This document shows positions 1 through 7,648 of a stretch of DNA of 64,000 bases, in pieces (the stretch's first letter is position 1; the number at the start of each line of letters is the position of its first letter). Origin of the DNA: an uncultured Acetatifactor sp. (GTDB lineage Bacteria; Bacillota; Clostridia; Lachnospirales; Lachnospiraceae); NCBI GenBank assembly GCA_910578815.1, contig CAJTSE010000006.1, positions 175,812-239,811 on the forward strand, read 5' to 3'. The notes beneath the pieces were generated by a model. It had not been told where the DNA came from. It searched no databases and saw nothing but the letters and a program-made list of their open reading frames with translations. Both the position numbers and the translations under genes were made by a program.

Positions 1-15
1 TTGAAAAACCGGATT

Positions 16-51
16 AAAAAAGGATTCTCATAGATATGAGAATCCTTTTTT
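16..51 (-). terminator. Intrinsic terminator of tRNA-Pro
   Basis: Perfect 16-bp stem (16-31 with 36-51) and a 4-nt loop. On the minus strand it ends in six T, three bases beyond the tRNA 3' end. The A/T flanks are symmetric, so it could also stop transcription arriving on the plus strand. Confidence 0.9.
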
Positions 52-53
52 AA

Positions 54-127
54 TCGGCGCGACGTGATTCGAACACGCGACCTCTGCGTCCCGAACGCAG
101 CGCTCTACCAAGCTGAGCCACGCGCCG
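54..127 (-). tRNA. tRNA-Pro (anticodon CGG)
   Basis: A 74-nt cloverleaf on the minus strand. The acceptor stem is CGGCGCG paired with CGCGCCG, with discriminator A; the T arm carries GTTCGAATC, and the anticodon stem CTGCG/CGCAG encloses loop TTCGGGA, which gives anticodon CGG for CCG codons. The 3' CCA is not encoded, as is usual in clostridia. A consensus promoter lies upstream and a strong terminator follows directly, so it is a single-gene transcript. Confidence 0.95.
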
Positions 128-162
128 ATGTATAGAAGCAGTAACGTACTGCTAACAGTAAA

Positions 163-191
163 ATAATAAATAAAATGAGATTGAATGTCAA
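163..191 (-). promoter_or_regulatory. Sigma-A promoter of tRNA-Pro
   Basis: On the minus strand, TTGACA (191-186), a 17-nt spacer and TATTAT (168-163). A perfect 7-bp dyad with 3-nt loop (137-153) lies between the expected start site and the mature tRNA. It may be a processing hairpin in the precursor. Confidence 0.75.
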
Positions 192-425
192 GTAAAAAAC
201 GAATAAGATATAGAAAATGATGCTGAAAAGATTTGGTAGTGGGTTATGAATGCAAGAATGCGGCGAAAAACGCTGCGCTGGTAATGTAAAGTGTCGGTTG
301 ACAGAATTTGCTGAAACATTGTTTTTCGCGTGGTTTTTATTTTGTGTCTGCCATGTAATAATAGGAGGGCAAGGAAACGCGGCGGATCGGTGAGAATACA
401 ATTCGTACAACTTGGAGGAAAATTT

Positions 426-1163
426 ATGAGTCTTGGAAAAAACATTCAGTATTTGAGAAAACAGAAAAAGATTACACAGGAACGGCTGGCGGAGATTATG
501 TCCGTATCCCGCCAGACAATATCCAGATGGGAAGCGGATGAAATCATTCCGGAACTGAATAAGCTGGTGGCTTTGAGCGATGTGTTTTCCTGTAAGCTGG
601 ATTCATTGATCAGGGAAGATATGGACGCCTGTGACCGGATTTATTCGGAAATCGCAATAAGAAGGGTAAAGGGTTTTAAAATGGCCAGTTATGTTATGAT
701 TACGCCCAACCCGGAGGATGATGTAACTGCTTATTTGGACAACTGGGCCATACGGTCCGGCTTGTTAGATCTACAGCCGGATGCCATGAGGATTGGTTGG
801 GACTTTCCTTATGTGTCATTGGAACAGCAGAACAGATTCGGCCTTCGTGGGTATGCAGCGGCATATATACTGCCGGAAGGCTTTGAAACAAGTTTTCCGG
901 GGGTCGAGTATGTTGACCAGAAAGATGCGGATTATGCGGTGATTACCGTTTATGATCCCTTTGCGGCTGCTTTTGAGAGAATTCCCAACGCTTATAAGAA
1001 AATAATGGAGTCTTTGCAGGCAAACGGATTCCGGGAAAAGCCCAGGGAGAACGTATTGTCCTGCTTTGAGCATGTGTATGAAAAAGACGGCATTACCTGT
1101 ATGGATGTATACATGAACGTGGACAGTGTGTCAAAAACGGACAGCTTTACAAACTTTTCGTAA
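426..1163 (+). CDS. XRE-family regulator with GyrI-like effector-binding domain
   Basis: A 245-residue protein. The N-terminal 65 residues form a Cro/C1 helix-turn-helix (QERLAEIMSVSRQTISRWE). The remaining ~170 residues resemble the GyrI/AraC effector-binding fold, seen in the opening VKGFKMASYVMITP, the central GYAAAYILPEG and the closing CMDVYMNVD. Such proteins sense small hydrophobic or cationic molecules. ATG 426 is chosen because GGAGG sits 6-8 nt upstream; an in-frame extension to 330 has no such site. It is a single gene between a tRNA and a terminator. Its target is unknown. Confidence 0.8.
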   Translation: MSLGKNIQYLRKQKKITQERLAEIMSVSRQTISRWEADEIIPELNKLVALSDVFSCKLDSLIREDMDACDRIYSEIAIRRVKGFKMASYVMITPNPEDDVTAYLDNWAIRSGLLDLQPDAMRIGWDFPYVSLEQQNRFGLRGYAAAYILPEGFETSFPGVEYVDQKDADYAVITVYDPFAAAFERIPNAYKKIMESLQANGFREKPRENVLSCFEHVYEKDGITCMDVYMNVDSVSKTDSFTNFS

Positions 1164-1258
1164 CGAGTTACAATTATTTGATTCCTGCGAGTTAACAATG
1201 CTCGCTAAAGATAACGTCGTTTTTAGCCATTTTCAAAGAGTCTTAAAATGTTGGTTTC

Positions 1259-1288
1259 AAATACGAACGCCTTGCGTTCGTATTTTTG
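1259..1288 (+). terminator. Intrinsic terminator after the XRE/GyrI gene
   Basis: A perfect 12-bp stem (1259-1270 with 1274-1285) with a 3-nt CTT loop, running into a T tract. It separates the regulator gene from the rlmI promoter that begins 6 bp later. Confidence 0.8.
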
Positions 1289-1293
1289 ATTCC

Positions 1294-1322
1294 TTGACAG
1301 ATTGCCGCCAAACCGCTAAAGT
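1294..1322 (+). promoter_or_regulatory. Promoter of rlmI
   Basis: TTGACA (1294-1299), 17-nt spacer, TAAAGT (1317-1322). It lies immediately after the upstream terminator and about 30 bp before the rlmI start codon. Confidence 0.7.
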
Positions 1323-1351
1323 GGAAATATCAATAACAAAGGAGAGAATTT

Positions 1352-2554
1352 ATGTATCATACGATCGTGACATTGAAAAAGGGCGAGGGACGAGGCTTAA
1401 AAAGCGGAGGGATGTGGGTGTATGATAATGAGATAGATTCTGTCCTTGGCGGCTTTAAAAACGGGGATGTGGTGGAGGTCCGGGATTTTGACGGATATTG
1501 CATGGGCTGTGGATACATCAACACAAACTCAAAAATTCGGGTAAGAATGCTTTCCAGAAAAAAGGATACGGTGATCGACGAGGCCTTTATGGAGCAACGG
1601 GTGCGGGACGCCTGGAATTACCGAAAGGAATGTATTGATACCTTAAGCTGCCGGGTGATCTTTGGGGAGGCGGATTTCTTACCCGGCATTGTGGTGGATA
1701 AATTTGCAGATGTGCTGGTGGTGGAGTCTCTTGCGCTGGGAATCGACAAATGGAAGCTTACCATTGTGGAGAGCCTGAAAAGGGTGCTGGCGGAGGATGG
1801 TATCGTGATCCGCGGAGTGTATGAGCGCAGTGATGCAAAGGTACGTCTGCGGGAAGGGATGGAGTGCAGTAAGGGCTTTATCGGGGAATCCTTTGACACA
1901 AAGGTGGAAATCGTGGAAAACGGCGTGCGTTATCTGGTAGATGTGGAGGATGGACAAAAGACGGGATTTTTCCTGGACCAGAAAAACAACAGGGCGGCAA
2001 TCCGGCGTTTTTGTAAGGGGAAGACAGTGCTGGACTGTTTTACACACACGGGCTCCTTTGCACTGAATGCGGGGGCAGCCGGGGCAGCAAGCGTGCTGGG
2101 AGTGGACGCTTCACAGACGGCTATAGACAGGGCAGTGGAAAATGCAGGCTTAAATGGTTTGACAGACAGGGTAAACTTCCGGTGTGCCGACGTGTTTGAA
2201 CTGCTTCCGGAGCTGGAAGCAGCGGGGGAGCACTATGATGTGGTAATACTGGATCCTCCGGCCTTTACCAAATCCCGGAATTCTGTAAAAAATGCCGTCA
2301 AGGGATATAGGGAGATTAATCTGCGGGGGATGAAGCTTGTAAAAGACGGCGGCTTTCTTGCCACCTGCTCCTGCTCACACTTTATGGACCCGGATTTGTT
2401 TGCAAAGACGATTAGGGAGGCGGCCGTCGGAGCCCATAAGCGGCTGCGTCAGGTGGAGTTTCGCACGCAGGGGCCGGACCACCCCATTCTCTGGGCCGCG
2501 GACCAGAGCTATTATTTAAAGTTTTATATTTTTCAGGTAGTGAGCGAACGCTGA
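1352..2554 (+). CDS. rlmI: 23S rRNA (cytosine) methyltransferase, RlmI family
   Basis: A 400-residue SAM-dependent RNA methyltransferase of the RlmI/COG1092 family, which makes m5C in 23S rRNA. Residues 1-75 form the PUA RNA-binding domain. The middle domain ends in FFLDQKNNR, a family hallmark. The Rossmann domain follows with motif I VLDCFTHTGSFALNAG, an acidic VDAS strand end, motif IV DPPAF, and the TCSCS catalytic-cysteine motif near the C-terminus. AGGAG precedes ATG 1352. Length is normal. It is a single gene with its own promoter. The exact target base is inferred from the family only. Confidence 0.92.
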   Translation: MYHTIVTLKKGEGRGLKSGGMWVYDNEIDSVLGGFKNGDVVEVRDFDGYCMGCGYINTNSKIRVRMLSRKKDTVIDEAFMEQRVRDAWNYRKECIDTLSCRVIFGEADFLPGIVVDKFADVLVVESLALGIDKWKLTIVESLKRVLAEDGIVIRGVYERSDAKVRLREGMECSKGFIGESFDTKVEIVENGVRYLVDVEDGQKTGFFLDQKNNRAAIRRFCKGKTVLDCFTHTGSFALNAGAAGAASVLGVDASQTAIDRAVENAGLNGLTDRVNFRCADVFELLPELEAAGEHYDVVILDPPAFTKSRNSVKNAVKGYREINLRGMKLVKDGGFLATCSCSHFMDPDLFAKTIREAAVGAHKRLRQVEFRTQGPDHPILWAADQSYYLKFYIFQVVSER

Positions 2555-2628
2555 GATGGCTGCGGGAAACGGAATATTTAAAAAAAGAAGCGTTTCTACG
2601 AAAAGTAAAATGATCTTGCGATAGGTAG

Positions 2629-2657
2629 TTGACATTTTCACTTTTGGAGAGTAACAT
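2629..2657 (+). promoter_or_regulatory. Promoter of the 2693 membrane-protein gene
   Basis: TTGACA (2629-2634), 17-nt spacer, TAACAT (2652-2657). It leaves a short leader of about 30 nt before the GGAGG of the gene. Confidence 0.6.
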
Positions 2658-2692
2658 TTTATTATGACAATTATGACGATTACGGAGGCGAA

Positions 2693-3301
2693 GTGAAAAT
2701 GATACAGTTGATAGGAATTATAAGGCTCTGGCCGGTAGCCCTTTTTCTGATAGCTTTTATGGGAGGTTCATTTGTCGTTATGCTGATACGTGAAAGCTAT
2801 AATGAAAAGCAGGCGAGAAGCGGAGAGGATATGAATCGGCTGAAGGAGATGCTGAAGGAGGTGGTTCCGGACCTGGAAAACTATGTCCCGGCATATGGCA
2901 TTTGGGAACTGGAAAAATATTACGGAAATCGTGCCCAGACGTACTTTTGGTACTATGCGATTGCATTTAACGATGACAGGATCCATGTGATAAAACTTAA
3001 GAACGTGAAGAAGCGGCTGGAGCCGGAGGGTAGTTTTGTAGTGGAAAAAAGCCAGGTGGGCATGGTCAACGGCGGGATGCACTCAAACTGGATGAGCCTT
3101 TATGATAAAGAGGGCAGAGAGATCATGACTCTGATTGTAGCGAGAGAAAACTTGAAGGATGATAAGGACCATCCCGTGAATATCATTCAGGAGGAAGCAG
3201 CGGCAGCATTTGAAGAGCTGGTGGCAAAATGGACGGAAGATGTAAATAAGGAAAGTGATGTCAAGGCTACAGGCATATACGGCGCAATAGATAAAAATTA
3301 A
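2693..3301 (+). CDS. Membrane-anchored protein of unknown function
   Basis: About 200 residues, not recognised. One hydrophobic segment (roughly residues 8-30) would anchor it with a soluble, charged C-terminal domain. That domain contains repeated aromatic/acidic stretches (YYGNRAQTYFWYYAIAF) and could be a small beta-rich fold. GGAGG at 2684-2688 is 4 nt from GTG 2693 and 10 nt from ATG 2699, so either could be the start. It is a single gene with its own promoter and a terminator, which suggests a stand-alone function. Confidence 0.65.
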   Translation: MKMIQLIGIIRLWPVALFLIAFMGGSFVVMLIRESYNEKQARSGEDMNRLKEMLKEVVPDLENYVPAYGIWELEKYYGNRAQTYFWYYAIAFNDDRIHVIKLKNVKKRLEPEGSFVVEKSQVGMVNGGMHSNWMSLYDKEGREIMTLIVARENLKDDKDHPVNIIQEEAAAAFEELVAKWTEDVNKESDVKATGIYGAIDKN

Positions 3302-3332
3302 CTTGACAAACAGGAGCAAGGTAAGTATGATG

Positions 3333-3374
3333 GTCCCAGATGCGAATGAGTTGCATTTGCATTCTGGGACTTTT
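3333..3374 (+). terminator. Intrinsic terminator; dyad could double as an operator
   Basis: A stem of 8 perfect pairs (3333-3340 with 3363-3370) continued by a TGCGAATG/CATTTGCA inner arm, then TTTT. The inner arm is an A/T-rich dyad about 80 bp upstream of the metal exporter, so a Fur-family operator role is possible but unproven. Confidence 0.65.
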
Positions 3375-3436
3375 GTGGTTATCCGATGAAGGCGCACAAA
3401 AGCAGATGCAGTATTTTGTTATAGAAAGGATATGTT

Positions 3437-4297
3437 ATGCCGGAGGTTATTATAGATACTTTATTGGACGTGATTAAGCTGCTTCCTTTTTTACTTCTTA
3501 CTTATCTTGTCATGGAATATCTGGAACATAAAGCAGGAGAAAAAACGGAGGGTTTGATGAGAAAAGCAGGGCGCTTTGGGCCTGTGATCGGCGGAGCGAT
3601 GGGGATTGTTCCTCAGTGCGGATTTTCCACAGCGGCCTCTAATCTATATGCAGGAAGAGTGATTACGCTGGGAACGCTGATGGCCGTTTACCTTTCTACC
3701 TCGGACGAGATGCTGCCTGTGCTGATTTCGGAGAAGGCGCCGTTGAAAAGCATTGTCGGGATTTTGCTGGCCAAGGCAGGAATCGGCATTGCAGCCGGGC
3801 TTTTGACGGATCTGCTGCTTGGGAGAAAGGGCGCACGTGCTCATATCCATGGCAGTCATATCCATGAGATCTGTGAGCATGAACATTGCCGCTGTGAGAA
3901 GGGAATTTTTCGTTCCGCTTTTTCCCATACCGTTCACATTGCCCTTTTCCTTTTATTCATTACTTTCCTGCTGAATTTGCTGTTGTTTTTCGTTGGGGAG
4001 GAAGCGTTGGCGAATTTGATTTTAAACAGGCCGCTTGCAGGGCCGCTGTTGGCGGGATTGGTGGGTTTGATACCTAATTGCGCCGGGTCCGTGGTCATTA
4101 CGCAGCTGTATCTGGAAGGAATCATCGGCATCGGCTCCGCTATGGCAGGACTGCTGACAGGCAGCGGTGTGGGTCTGCTGGTGCTGTTTCGGGTCAACCA
4201 TCAGAAAAAAGAGAACTTGGGAATATTGGCCGCGTTATATGGCATTGGCGTTTTGGCCGGAATCGTCATAGAGCTGGTGACGATGGCCGTGGCGTAG
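3437..4297 (+). CDS. Putative heavy-metal/arsenic efflux permease (ArsP_2-like)
   Basis: A 286-residue integral membrane protein resembling the putative 10-TM heavy-metal exporter family (ArsP_2, also annotated as arsenic efflux or manganese transporter). It shows an internal duplication: GIVPQCGFSTAASNLYAG near residues 56-73 matches GLIPNCAGSVVITQLYLEG in the second half. Each half has a conserved P-x-C motif within a membrane segment. A His/Cys-rich cytosolic or external loop (residues 136-153, five His and three Cys) lies between the halves and probably binds metal. A Fur-family gene follows at 4433, which supports a metal-linked role. The substrate is not determined. Confidence 0.75.
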   Translation: MPEVIIDTLLDVIKLLPFLLLTYLVMEYLEHKAGEKTEGLMRKAGRFGPVIGGAMGIVPQCGFSTAASNLYAGRVITLGTLMAVYLSTSDEMLPVLISEKAPLKSIVGILLAKAGIGIAAGLLTDLLLGRKGARAHIHGSHIHEICEHEHCRCEKGIFRSAFSHTVHIALFLLFITFLLNLLLFFVGEEALANLILNRPLAGPLLAGLVGLIPNCAGSVVITQLYLEGIIGIGSAMAGLLTGSGVGLLVLFRVNHQKKENLGILAALYGIGVLAGIVIELVTMAVA

Positions 4298-4298
4298 C

Positions 4299-4395
4299 GT
4301 CGGGCTCGGAAGGAAGAGCCATGATAGAAGGATGTGTCGGGATAGAAGGAAGTGCCGGGGCCGGAAAAGAAGCGTCGAAACCGGAAGGAAGGGTC
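4299..4395 (+). repeat. Three degenerate copies of a 21-22 nt unit
   Basis: Units at 4299-4320, 4336-4356 and 4374-4395 share GTCGRRAYNGGAAGGAAG-like sequence at 37-38 nt spacing. The spacing is not a multiple of three, so this is not a coding repeat. The array fills the gap between the exporter stop and the Fur-family start. Confidence 0.45.
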
Positions 4396-4432
4396 GGGAC
4401 CGAAAAAAGGCGGCGTTGGCGGCAGGAAAAGG

Positions 4433-4891
4433 ATGGATTCGGGAATGGAACGAAACGGAATGGATGAACTGGAGTATCCTCAGGGATTGAAATGGACCAG
4501 ACAGCGAAAAAGTGTATACAGGATTTTGTGGAATGCAGAAGAACCGCTGAATGCCGCGCAGATTTACCATTTGGCGGAGCAGGAGACCAGCGGGAAGGAT
4601 TATGCGCCTTCTACCGTGTATCGCATATTGACAGCGTTTGAAGAGCTGGGACTGGTGGAAAAGACCGTCTGGATGGGTGAGGATACGGCGGTCTATTCCT
4701 TAAACAGGGGCAGTCATACTCATTATGCGGTATGTCTGCAATGCCATAAAAGAATTCCCCTGCGGAGCTGCCCTTTTGCCCATATCCGTCTGGACAGGGA
4801 GCCGGAGGATTTCACCGTGGTCAGTCATAAGCTGGAGCTGTACGGCTACTGCAGGGATTGCGTGGGAACAAGTCCCAGTGACCTCACATAA
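4433..4891 (+). CDS. Fur-family metal-responsive regulator
   Basis: 152 residues from ATG 4433; ATG 4460 is an alternative. The winged helix-turn-helix (TRQRKSVYRILWNAEEPLNAAQIY, positions ~23-46, through STVYRILTAFEELGLV) precedes a dimerisation domain with the structural-zinc cysteines CLQC and CRDC and a His-rich HTHYAVC strand. This is the standard Fur/Zur/PerR plan; the metal cannot be told from sequence. A purine-rich AGGAAAAGG lies just before ATG 4433. It probably controls the exporter upstream. Its 3' end overlaps the convergent PHP phosphatase gene by 46 bp. Confidence 0.85.
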   Translation: MDSGMERNGMDELEYPQGLKWTRQRKSVYRILWNAEEPLNAAQIYHLAEQETSGKDYAPSTVYRILTAFEELGLVEKTVWMGEDTAVYSLNRGSHTHYAVCLQCHKRIPLRSCPFAHIRLDREPEDFTVVSHKLELYGYCRDCVGTSPSDLT

Positions 4892-5622
4892 TCGTACGCT
4901 TCAGGAAGACATTGATCCCAGACTTGCGCGGGGTTATGGCAGTCAGAGCCTATGATGACGCGGGCATGAGAAGCAGATACCTTTTCCCAAAAGATGCGGT
5001 GAGGATACATATACCGCTTTCCGTCAGGATAATCTTGGATTCCGCGCCGAAGACCGTTGGAATTAAATTCCAAAATGGTGTCGGTAGAAACAGCCCCATG
5101 AATAATCATATCGCAGGCAGCGTCACAGTTTCGGTCCCATGCAAAGCGATTCATGGCGAAAATGTCAGGGTGGGCCACCATTCTAAAGCAGCCGGTTTCC
5201 ATAGCCTGAACCACGGCGCGGGCATAATCAAGATAATCCTCTGTGCTTTTCGCCTGAGTAATGTTGAATAACTCTCCCGCCGAATTACGGTAGAAATGTT
5301 CCCCTAAAAGCAGATAGTCCAGCCTCCATTCTTCCAGAAGAGACTCATAATAAGCATGATATTCGGGAAGATACTCAATCTCCAAGCCTTTACAAAGAGT
5401 TATATCAGCAGAATATTTTGCAGTCAGCAAGTCTATGGTCCGCATATGCTCCGTCAGTTCGAAGTAAGGCATCCGCAGCCCGAAATCCCTGTCGGGAAAT
5501 GGTGCATGATCGGAAAAGCCCAAAAGCTCTACGCCTGCGGCAAGTGCACTTTTAACATAATCTTCTTCACTGCCCTGAGCATGCCGGCAGCGCTGTGTGT
5601 GGGTGTGATAGTTTGTTTTCAT
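4846..5622 (-). CDS. HisK/HisJ-family PHP histidinol-phosphate phosphatase
   Basis: A 258-residue PHP-domain metallophosphatase. The metal-binding signature is present in order: N-terminal YHTHTQRCRHA, FSDHAPFPD, the GLEIEYLPEY glutamate, LLGEHF, VAHPDIF and GSDCHNPAQV. This matches the HisJ family, which hydrolyses histidinol phosphate in histidine synthesis. No other his genes are near, so a moonlighting or general phosphatase role is possible. It is transcribed from its own promoter at 5678-5706 and overlaps the fur-like gene tail to tail. Confidence 0.85.
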   Translation of the reverse strand: MKTNYHTHTQRCRHAQGSEEDYVKSALAAGVELLGFSDHAPFPDRDFGLRMPYFELTEHMRTIDLLTAKYSADITLCKGLEIEYLPEYHAYYESLLEEWRLDYLLLGEHFYRNSAGELFNITQAKSTEDYLDYARAVVQAMETGCFRMVAHPDIFAMNRFAWDRNCDAACDMIIHGAVSTDTILEFNSNGLRRGIQDYPDGKRYMYPHRIFWEKVSASHARVIIGSDCHNPAQVWDQCLPEAYDYVRSLGLVPTQSLQ

Positions 5623-5677
5623 TTTTACTCCTGTTTTGTTCGGAAAAATGGCTGTATTTGCAATACCTGTACTGTAA

Positions 5678-5706
5678 ATTATTTCAGAGAAACATCAATT
5701 TTGCAA
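5678..5706 (-). promoter_or_regulatory. Promoter of the PHP phosphatase gene
   Basis: Minus strand TTGCAA (5706-5701), 17-nt spacer, AATAAT (5683-5678). It is divergent from the GH13 promoter and touches the palindrome at 5708-5729. Confidence 0.55.
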
Positions 5707-5707
5707 G

Positions 5708-5729
5708 TGTTACCTGTAAAACGGTAACA
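5708..5729 (+). promoter_or_regulatory. Candidate operator palindrome between divergent promoters
   Basis: Perfect inverted repeat TGTTACC-N8-GGTAACA. It abuts the -35 box of the leftward phosphatase promoter and lies 28 bp upstream of the rightward GH13 -35 box. No T tract follows, so it is more likely a protein-binding site than a terminator. The binding protein is unknown. Confidence 0.5.
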
Positions 5730-5756
5730 GCATGTATATGCCGATTATTTATTATC

Positions 5757-5785
5757 TGGATTTAAGCCCATGATTGCAGTATAAT
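5757..5785 (+). promoter_or_regulatory. Promoter of the GH13 gene
   Basis: A weak -35 TGGATT (5757-5762), 17-nt spacer and a perfect TATAAT (5780-5785). The poor -35 box fits an activated or regulated promoter. Confidence 0.55.
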
Positions 5786-5867
5786 ATATCGTGAAGATGT
5801 TGGAAAATGTTTTGCAGGAGCCATATTATATCCGATTTCCGAAGCACAAGCAGAAAGGGAGATTCCT

Positions 5868-7586
5868 ATGGAAAAAGCGGCGATTTTACATGATCCGAAT
5901 AATTATTATTTTTATTCCACGGGCAGGGACACATTCACTGTAAAGCTGATGGCGAAGGCAGGGGATGTGTCCTCTGTCGTGTTGCATTACAGGGATAAAT
6001 ATATTCCCTTGGATAAACTTGATACCAGAGGGCAGGTATCCATGGGCCGGGTGGCATGCGACGGGGTGCATGATTATTTTGAAGCCGAGCTTCATATAAA
6101 TATGCTTTGCATCCGATACTTTTTCGAATTGAAGGATCAGGAAGGCACATCTGCTTATTACGGAAACTATTTCTTTTATAACAGGGAGCCGGAGATCATT
6201 GAAGAGATGTTTGACTGCCCTCAGCTCAGCCGGGAGGAAGAGCGGTACGAGGCCCCGGAATGGGCGAAAGGCAGGGTAGTATATCAGATCTTTGTAGACC
6301 GCTTTGCTTCGGATAAAGAAGTGCCTGCGGGGGAATGGTATAAGCAGGAACTCACACATAAGGACAGCCTGCACGGCAGTCTGCGGGGAATCACACAAAA
6401 GATCCCCTATTTGAAAGAGCTGGGTGCGGAAGTGCTTTATCTTACGCCTATTTTTAAGGCCAATACTACCCACAAGTATGATACGGTAGATTACCTGCAG
6501 ATTGATCCGGATTTTGGGACGGAAGAGGATTTGCGGGAGCTGACGGGGAAGGCTCATGAGGCAGGGATGTATGTGGTGCTGGATGCAGTGTTCAATCATA
6601 CCTCCAGGGATTTTTTTGCCTTTAGGGATCTGCTGGAAAATCAGGAAAATTCCCGGTATCGGGACTGGTATTATGTGGATGAATTTCCTGCCAGAGGGGA
6701 ACTTCTGCCTACGTATCGCTCCTTCAGTTATTTCGGCGGAATGCCTAAGCTGAATTGCAGGAACCTTGAGGTGCGGCAGTATGTCTGTGACGTGGCGGCA
6801 TATTGGACGAGGAATTGTCAGGTGGACGGCTGGCGGCTGGACGTGGCGGATGAGATCGGACGGGATTTCTGGCGGGAATTCCGCAGAAGGCTGCGGGAAA
6901 TTAATCCGCAGATACTGATAATCGGGGAAATCTGGCATTTTAACGGCAGTTACTTAGAGGGTGACCAGTGGGACGGGGTTATGAATTACCATTTTACCGA
7001 CGCAGTGAAGGGGCTTCTTTTGGAAAAGCGGCTGACGCCTGAGAGCTTTGCGGGAAGGCTTGATTTTGTGCGGGGACGGCTGAAAAAGGAGACTGTAGCA
7101 TATCTTTGGAATCTCATTGACAGCCATGACACTGCGCGCTTTCTGGACCAGGCGGGAAATGATAAGCGAATTCTGAAGCTGGCTGCGTCCCTGCAGATGC
7201 TTCTGCCGGGAATGCCGATGATTTATTACGGGGACGAGGTAGGAATGCCAGGGAAAAAGGGGTCTGCCTGCCGTCGGGGGATGTATTGGGACAGGGAGCG
7301 GCAGGATGAAGCACTGTTTGCATTTTACCGCAGGCTGATTGCCATTCGAAAAAGGTATCCTGTGATCGGCGGCGGAGAGACGGAGTGGATATGGAACCTG
7401 CAGAAGGAAACTTTGCTGTGCTGGCGTTTCTGCGAGAATGGCCGGGAGCAGGTGACGGTGCTGTTAAATGTGGGAGAATGCGCAGCAGAGGCACAGCAGT
7501 ATGCAGGCAGGAGGGAGCTGCTGTCTGAGGCAGGTTTTGAGGGCATGGTGCCTCCGCTTTCCTGCTGTGTACTGGAAGGGATATAG
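5868..7586 (+). CDS. GH13 alpha-glucan hydrolase (neopullulanase/cyclomaltodextrinase type)
   Basis: 572 residues, no signal peptide, so cytoplasmic. Residues ~1-115 form an N-terminal beta domain like the CBM34 module of neopullulanases. The catalytic barrel shows region I DAVFNH (239-244), region II GWRLDVADE with nucleophile D325, region III GEIW with acid/base E354, and region IV DSHD with D421. A short beta-sandwich closes the protein. The likely substrates are imported maltodextrins, cyclodextrins or pullulan fragments. GGGAG precedes ATG 5868. No transporter is adjacent. Subfamily assignment needs phylogeny. Confidence 0.9.
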   Translation: MEKAAILHDPNNYYFYSTGRDTFTVKLMAKAGDVSSVVLHYRDKYIPLDKLDTRGQVSMGRVACDGVHDYFEAELHINMLCIRYFFELKDQEGTSAYYGNYFFYNREPEIIEEMFDCPQLSREEERYEAPEWAKGRVVYQIFVDRFASDKEVPAGEWYKQELTHKDSLHGSLRGITQKIPYLKELGAEVLYLTPIFKANTTHKYDTVDYLQIDPDFGTEEDLRELTGKAHEAGMYVVLDAVFNHTSRDFFAFRDLLENQENSRYRDWYYVDEFPARGELLPTYRSFSYFGGMPKLNCRNLEVRQYVCDVAAYWTRNCQVDGWRLDVADEIGRDFWREFRRRLREINPQILIIGEIWHFNGSYLEGDQWDGVMNYHFTDAVKGLLLEKRLTPESFAGRLDFVRGRLKKETVAYLWNLIDSHDTARFLDQAGNDKRILKLAASLQMLLPGMPMIYYGDEVGMPGKKGSACRRGMYWDRERQDEALFAFYRRLIAIRKRYPVIGGGETEWIWNLQKETLLCWRFCENGREQVTVLLNVGECAAEAQQYAGRRELLSEAGFEGMVPPLSCCVLEGI

Positions 7587-7648
7587 AGAAGGTATATTTG
7601 GCGATACAAAAATAAGAAAAGAATGCCGGACCGGAAGGGAACAAAAGA

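Noticed and set aside
4078..4467. 129-codon plus-strand ORF bridging exporter and fur-like gene
   Set aside because: Out of frame with both; Arg/Gly-rich and driven by the degenerate repeat; no RBS.
5886..6938. 350-codon minus-strand ORF opposite the GH13 gene
   Set aside because: Shadow frame; the plus-strand frame carries all catalytic motifs.
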